Shown: one piece after another, positions 7,321-10,000 of the stretch | How the letters are laid out: the number at the start of each line of letters is the position of its first letter | How positions within the stretch are numbered: position 1 is the stretch's first letter | NCBI GenBank assembly: GCA_012295275.1 | Contig: CM022669.1 | Location: 13,135,172-13,145,171, forward strand | Direction of reading: 5' to 3' | Source of the DNA: Chrysomallon squamiferum | Taxonomy: Eukaryota; Mollusca; Gastropoda; Neomphalida; Peltospiridae | DNA length: 10,000 nucleotides | Notes under the pieces: generated by a model | Databases searched by the model: none | What the model saw: only the letters and a program-made list of their open reading frames with translations | Told to the model about the DNA's origin: nothing | Position numbers and translations under genes: made by a program

Positions 7321-7416
7321 AAAAAAAGAAAAGAGAAGAAAAGGAAGAAAGAAAGAAAGAAAGAAAGAGAAGAAGAAGAAGAAGAAGAAGAAGAAGAAGA
7401 AGAAGAAGAAGAAGAA
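7321..7416. repeat. 96-bp polypurine tract with (GAAA)5 and (GAA)16
   Basis: Every base from 7321 to 7416 is A or G on the plus strand. Order: A7, mixed AAG/GAGA, (GAAA)5 at 7347-7366, GA, then (GAA)16 at 7369-7416. Pure GAA/TTC tracts are known to form intramolecular triplexes and to slow polymerases. The minus ORF through it is a Phe run and not a gene. Confidence 0.95.
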
Positions 7417-7878
7417 TATGTATGAACAAAATAAATGAAAGAATACGTACATACTTACAGAAAATAAGAGAAATAAAATACCAATAGAAACAAAATATTG
7501 CTTACACCTTTTTCTAGGGTAGAACAAGAGATTCCAACCGAGAGTTTAACATCTGTTCACTAAACTTAAGAAGAAAGCTTATAAAGTTGTCCATGCACAG
7601 TACACCAACAGTCTAGAACAAAGCAATGACGTCATTAACATATGACGTTAACAATTAGTCCACAAGATCCTCTGCATATACTTAACGTGAAGGAATATGT
7701 GGAAATATATATGTAATATTCAAAAATCAAATGAATGGCGATACAGATGGACTAAATAAGCAGACAGAGTATTTAAAATCGGTGAGATTAGACTCAAAAA
7801 ATTAAATATGATTTATTCTCTGTGTTTTGCATTAAAAGGCTGGAAGCAGTGAATGAACTCATAAGGCATGCGTGAATT
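7417..7878. other. AT-rich stretch with CRE-like sites, no gene seen
   Basis: About 460 bp without ORFs of note. It contains a perfect CRE palindrome, described separately, and a TATAAAG word at 7580-7586 about 40 bp upstream of it. No transcript structure is evident. Confidence 0.5.
7625..7652. promoter_or_regulatory. CRE palindrome plus a second TGACGT and GTTAAC
   Basis: AATGACGTCATT (7625-7636) is a 12-bp perfect palindrome containing the full TGACGTCA cAMP response element. Sixteen bases on, TGACGT (7643-7648) overlaps the palindrome GTTAAC (7647-7652), and an E-box-type CATATG (7639-7644) lies between. Full CREs bind CREB/ATF bZIP dimers. No adjacent promoter or exon supports use here. 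Confidence 0.25.
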
Positions 7879-8007
7879 CTATTATTATCATCATCATCGT
7901 CATCATTATTGTTACTACTACTACTACTGCTACTACCACAACTACCACAACCACAACTACTACTACTACTACTACTACTATTATTATTGTTGTTGTTGTT
8001 GTTGTTG

Positions 8008-8082
<75 letters not shown>
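7879..8082. repeat. Composite trinucleotide array ATC-ACT-TTG-(TTA)24
   Basis: Ordered blocks: ATT/ATC/GTC (7879-7913), ACT/CTG (about 7914-7935), ACCACA variants (to about 7955), ACT (7957-7980), three TTA, TTG (7987-8010, eight copies) and pure TTA (8011-8082, 24 copies). All three plus frames and one minus frame are open, giving poly-Leu, poly-Tyr/Cys and poly-Ile/Val ORFs, which are artefacts of the triplet period. Confidence 0.95.
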
Positions 8083-8083
<1 letters not shown>

Positions 8084-8220
8084 TGTCACTTTGAAAGGAT
8101 GTTTTGTTTTCTATAAAGGATATTTTTCCTCCAAAAAAGAAAATTAATATTAGACTGTCTTTATAAAATATGAATAATAACTACTGTTCATCAAATCTGT
8201 TTCAAATAATATCAAAACAA
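8083..8220. other. Short spacer, no gene seen
   Basis: AT-rich unique sequence separating two triplet arrays. Nothing could be supported. Confidence 0.5.
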
Positions 8221-8400
8221 AGTAGTTGTTGTAATAGTAGCATACTAGTAGTTGTTGTTGTTGTATATGCAGTTACAAAAAAAAATTGTTGTAGTAATAG
8301 TAGTTGTTGTTGTATTAATAGTAGTTGTTGTTGTAGTAGTAATGATGATGATGATATTTCTGGTAAAAACATCATCAACAGCATCAACAAAAATAATGAT
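8221..8400. repeat. Degenerate AGT/TTG/GAT trinucleotide array with 21-bp duplication
   Basis: AGT, TTG and AAT triplets with an A9 interruption (about 8277-8285), then GAT (8343-8355), then a decaying ATC/AAC tail. The 20-mer taatagtagttgttgttgta occurs exactly at 8295-8314 and 8316-8335, a 21-bp period. The overlapping ORFs on both strands (poly-Val, poly-Thr, poly-Leu/Gln) reflect the triplets only. Confidence 0.85.
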
Positions 8401-8593
8401 AAAAATAATTTTTATATCCAATATAAAAAATTCTGAAATGAATATATGATGCCTGCGACATATACACACGCATGAACGCACGCACACAGAATACTCATAC
8501 ATTATTAGAGTTTTCGTCTACAATACGTAGAGCTACTGATATAATTTCTAATTTTAATCTCCGCTCTGTGAAAGAAAACGCTGAGATGATGAT
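8401..8593. other. AT-rich spacer, no gene seen
   Basis: Unique sequence with a small CACACG/GCACGCACAC patch near 8464-8488. A 61-codon plus ORF (8472-8657) runs into the purine tract as Arg/Lys/Glu repeats and is not credible. Confidence 0.5.
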
Positions 8594-8635
8594 AAAAAGG
8601 GGAAAAGAAAGAGAGAAGGAAAGAAAAGAAAAAAA
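8594..8635. repeat. 42-bp polypurine tract
   Basis: An uninterrupted A/G run of mixed GAAA, GAGA and GGAA units on the plus strand. It is less regular than the tract at 7321 and is followed by CTGCTGCAG. Confidence 0.85.
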
Positions 8636-8832
8636 CTGCTGCAGTTCGATGGTTTAGTCTTTGTAGTAAATTTGTACCAGATTCTTCTTCAGATCACAAA
8701 GGGACATTATAAACAGAAAAATATAATAATACTATACACTGCAGTATTCAAATATGTATTAGTGGCAAATAGTTTTGCATTGTTCGTTATAGCTTCTTCT
8801 TCAGCTTTTTAGCTGGTGACTTTAAAAATAAT
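8636..8832. other. Unique spacer, no gene seen
   Basis: About 200 bp of non-repeat sequence. GATTCTTCTTCAG (about 8679-8692) and AGCTTCTTCTTCAG (8791-8804) both hold CTTCTTCAG, which resembles a 3' splice site; no matching donor or ORF makes an exon convincing. Confidence 0.45.
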
Positions 8833-8862
8833 TTTATTTATTTATTTATTATTTATTTATTT

Positions 8863-8932
<70 letters not shown>

Positions 8933-8933
8933 G
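8833..8933. repeat. Composite array (TTTA)n-(TTG)n-(TTA)n
   Basis: TTTA units (8833-8864) join TTG units (about 8863-8894, ten copies) and TTA units (8893-8931, about 13 copies). The TTG-to-TTA order and strand are the same as at 7987-8082. The plus ORF here is a Leu-run artefact. Confidence 0.95.
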
Positions 8934-9281
8934 AAATAACAACAAGAAGGGCTACAGAAAGAGATAATGTTAAATCTGAAAACGTTTACCGTCATCATTT
9001 TAAAACAAGACAGAATTTACGTCCATTTTAATTTTCCTTTTTCATTTTAGAAATTTGACAAAAACGTATTGAATTTAACATTAAAGAAAATACTTTTATT
9101 CTAAGATTAAAATAACAAAATTTACAAGAAAAAACATAAAATTTATTTTATTTTAGAAATAATTACATATGATGTATGTTTATTTAAGTGTGTATGTATG
9201 AAGGTATGTATGCAATAAACATGAGTATGTATATAAAAATTGTTAAATATTATAAATAAACCTTTACTATATAGACTGAGC
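8934..9281. other. AT-rich stretch, no gene seen
   Basis: Nearly 350 bp of AT-rich DNA, with a short imperfect TGTA patch at about 9172-9235 resembling the longer array at 1099. No ORF or RNA gene is supported. Confidence 0.55.
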
Positions 9282-9378
9282 CAACACGCATACACACACA
9301 CAAACACACCAACACACACACTACTACACCACACAGAGCGACACAAACGCGCGAGCGCGCACACACACGCACACACAT
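9282..9378. repeat. (CA)n array with CpG-rich, Z-prone core
   Basis: An interrupted CA array with ACC/ACT variants. The core 9347-9360 reads ACGCGCGAGCGCGC, the densest CpG cluster of the window. From 9355 to 9378 purines and pyrimidines alternate without a break (GCGCGC, then CA with one GC), a pattern favourable to Z-DNA. Minus ORFs across it read Cys/Val/Arg repeats and are discounted. Confidence 0.92.
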
Positions 9379-9937
9379 TTCTGTTAACAAATCTGACAGC
9401 CGTTGTAGCATATTTGCACTGTCTGCAGTATTCACCCCTTTTCATACACGTGGTACAGTTTAGCGTTACGCTGCTTTAAACAGCTGTTCAGAACTAACGA
9501 TTACCAGTCAACTAATCTAGAACTGTTTCTCATCAACATGTATCCCATTTACAGCATTCATAAATTTAAACTATACTGTAAAATACCCATAACACATTTT
9601 GTACATTTCTGGAAAATGTTTTCTTTAGTAATGATGGTCAACCATTGTATATAATAAATCAGGGCAATAAAATAATAACTGTAGAGCGATACATTTAGGA
9701 ATTTAGGATCCAAGGGTCCTCTGAATACGTCGTCACTGCGTACCATGAAAACACGAGCTTACGAAACGACGTATAAAGAGGAATTAATATAAATAATGCA
9801 GATACGTTCCAGATGCATCCATATTTTCACCACTTAATTTACATAATAAATATATTGCAATGTACCTACAAACAATAATAAACGTCTAATATAAATTACT
9901 GTACAATATAAACAATAAAAAGAAATATGGAGTAAAA
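9379..9937. other. AT-rich stretch with inverted repeats, no gene seen
   Basis: About 560 bp of mostly unique sequence. A minus ORF (9558-9746, 62 codons) is unrecognised and AT-driven. Small hairpins include AGCG-TTA-CGCT (about 9462-9472). A 9-bp inverted repeat, ATACGTCGT (9725-9733) and ACGACGTAT (9766-9774), overlaps a TATAAAG word (9772-9778). The right part (9780-9937) contains many AATAAA-like words, expected from its composition. Confidence 0.5.
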
Positions 9938-9996
9938 AAATATATATATATATATATAATACGATTTAAAAAAAAAAAAAAATTCGAAAAAAAAAA
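9938..9996. repeat. (TA)n and two poly-A runs
   Basis: A short A run passes into about nine TA copies (to 9958), then A15 (9968-9982) and A10 (9987-9996) separated by TTCG. The array may continue beyond the window. Confidence 0.9.
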
Positions 9997-10000
9997 TCTT

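Noticed and set aside
7859-8147. Poly-Leu, poly-Ile, poly-Tyr/Cys and poly-Val ORFs on both strands
   Set aside because: They are direct translations of a triplet microsatellite in every frame.
9143-9445. 100-codon minus ORF and overlapping Cys/Val frames
   Set aside because: The central half is the CA array in translation, and the rest is AT-driven with no recognised motif.
643-9734. Window-wide enrichment of CRE half sites (643, 2123, 3513, 7627, 7643, 9727)
   Set aside because: A rough expectation for a five-base TGACG core on both strands at this composition is several per 10 kb, so the count is not remarkable.
303-9900. AATAAA words as polyadenylation signals
   Set aside because: They are abundant by composition and lie inside A-rich repeats; no upstream coding exon supports a transcript end.

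Overview
This window looks like non-coding DNA from an animal nuclear genome: very AT-rich and crowded with microsatellites. By hand tally roughly a quarter of the 10 kb is simple sequence: tri-nucleotide (TTA, TTG, ACT, ATC, GAA), tetra-nucleotide (TGTA, GACA, AAAT, TTTA, GAAA) and di-nucleotide (TG, CT, CA, TA) arrays plus A or T homopolymers. There are no closely packed ORFs, ribosome-binding sites or operons, so a prokaryote is unlikely. The mix of long TGTA, GACA, TG and TTA/TTG arrays in AT-rich DNA would fit a mollusc, and a cephalopod such as an octopus is my best guess. That is inference from texture, not from an identified gene.

Layout. 1-487: degenerate trinucleotide and T-rich sequence. 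488-813: complex sequence with a loose cluster of regulatory-type motifs. 814-1368: A25 homopolymer, CT array and a 270-bp TGTA array with higher-order structure. 1369-2190: complex, somewhat GC-richer sequence broken by an A27 run and a T-rich run. 2191-3898: mostly featureless AT-rich DNA with one degenerate trinucleotide patch. 3899-4040: TTG and GACA arrays. 4264-4516: TG array. 4517-5896: the longest complex stretch, including a 41-codon ORF at 5554-5679 and a splice-site-bounded segment at 4622-4694. 5897-6149: AAT/AAC array. 6304-6413: a 68-bp-period duplication. 6507-6593: a possible decayed tRNA-derived SINE on the minus strand. 7321-7416: an uninterrupted 96-bp polypurine tract. 7879-8362 and 8833-8933: composite trinucleotide arrays. 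9282-9378: CA array with a CpG-rich, Z-DNA-prone core. 9378-10000: AT-rich complex sequence ending in TA and A runs.

No protein-coding gene could be recognised. Nearly all ORFs over 60 codons are low-complexity translations of the arrays (poly-L, poly-I, poly-V, MYVC repeats) or unrecognised reading frames on AT-rich DNA. The window is best read as intergenic or long-intron sequence. No genes can be shown to work together, and I see no convincing new biological system. The items most worth checking are the tRNA-like SINE relic, the 41-codon ORF, the polypurine tract and the composite arrays.
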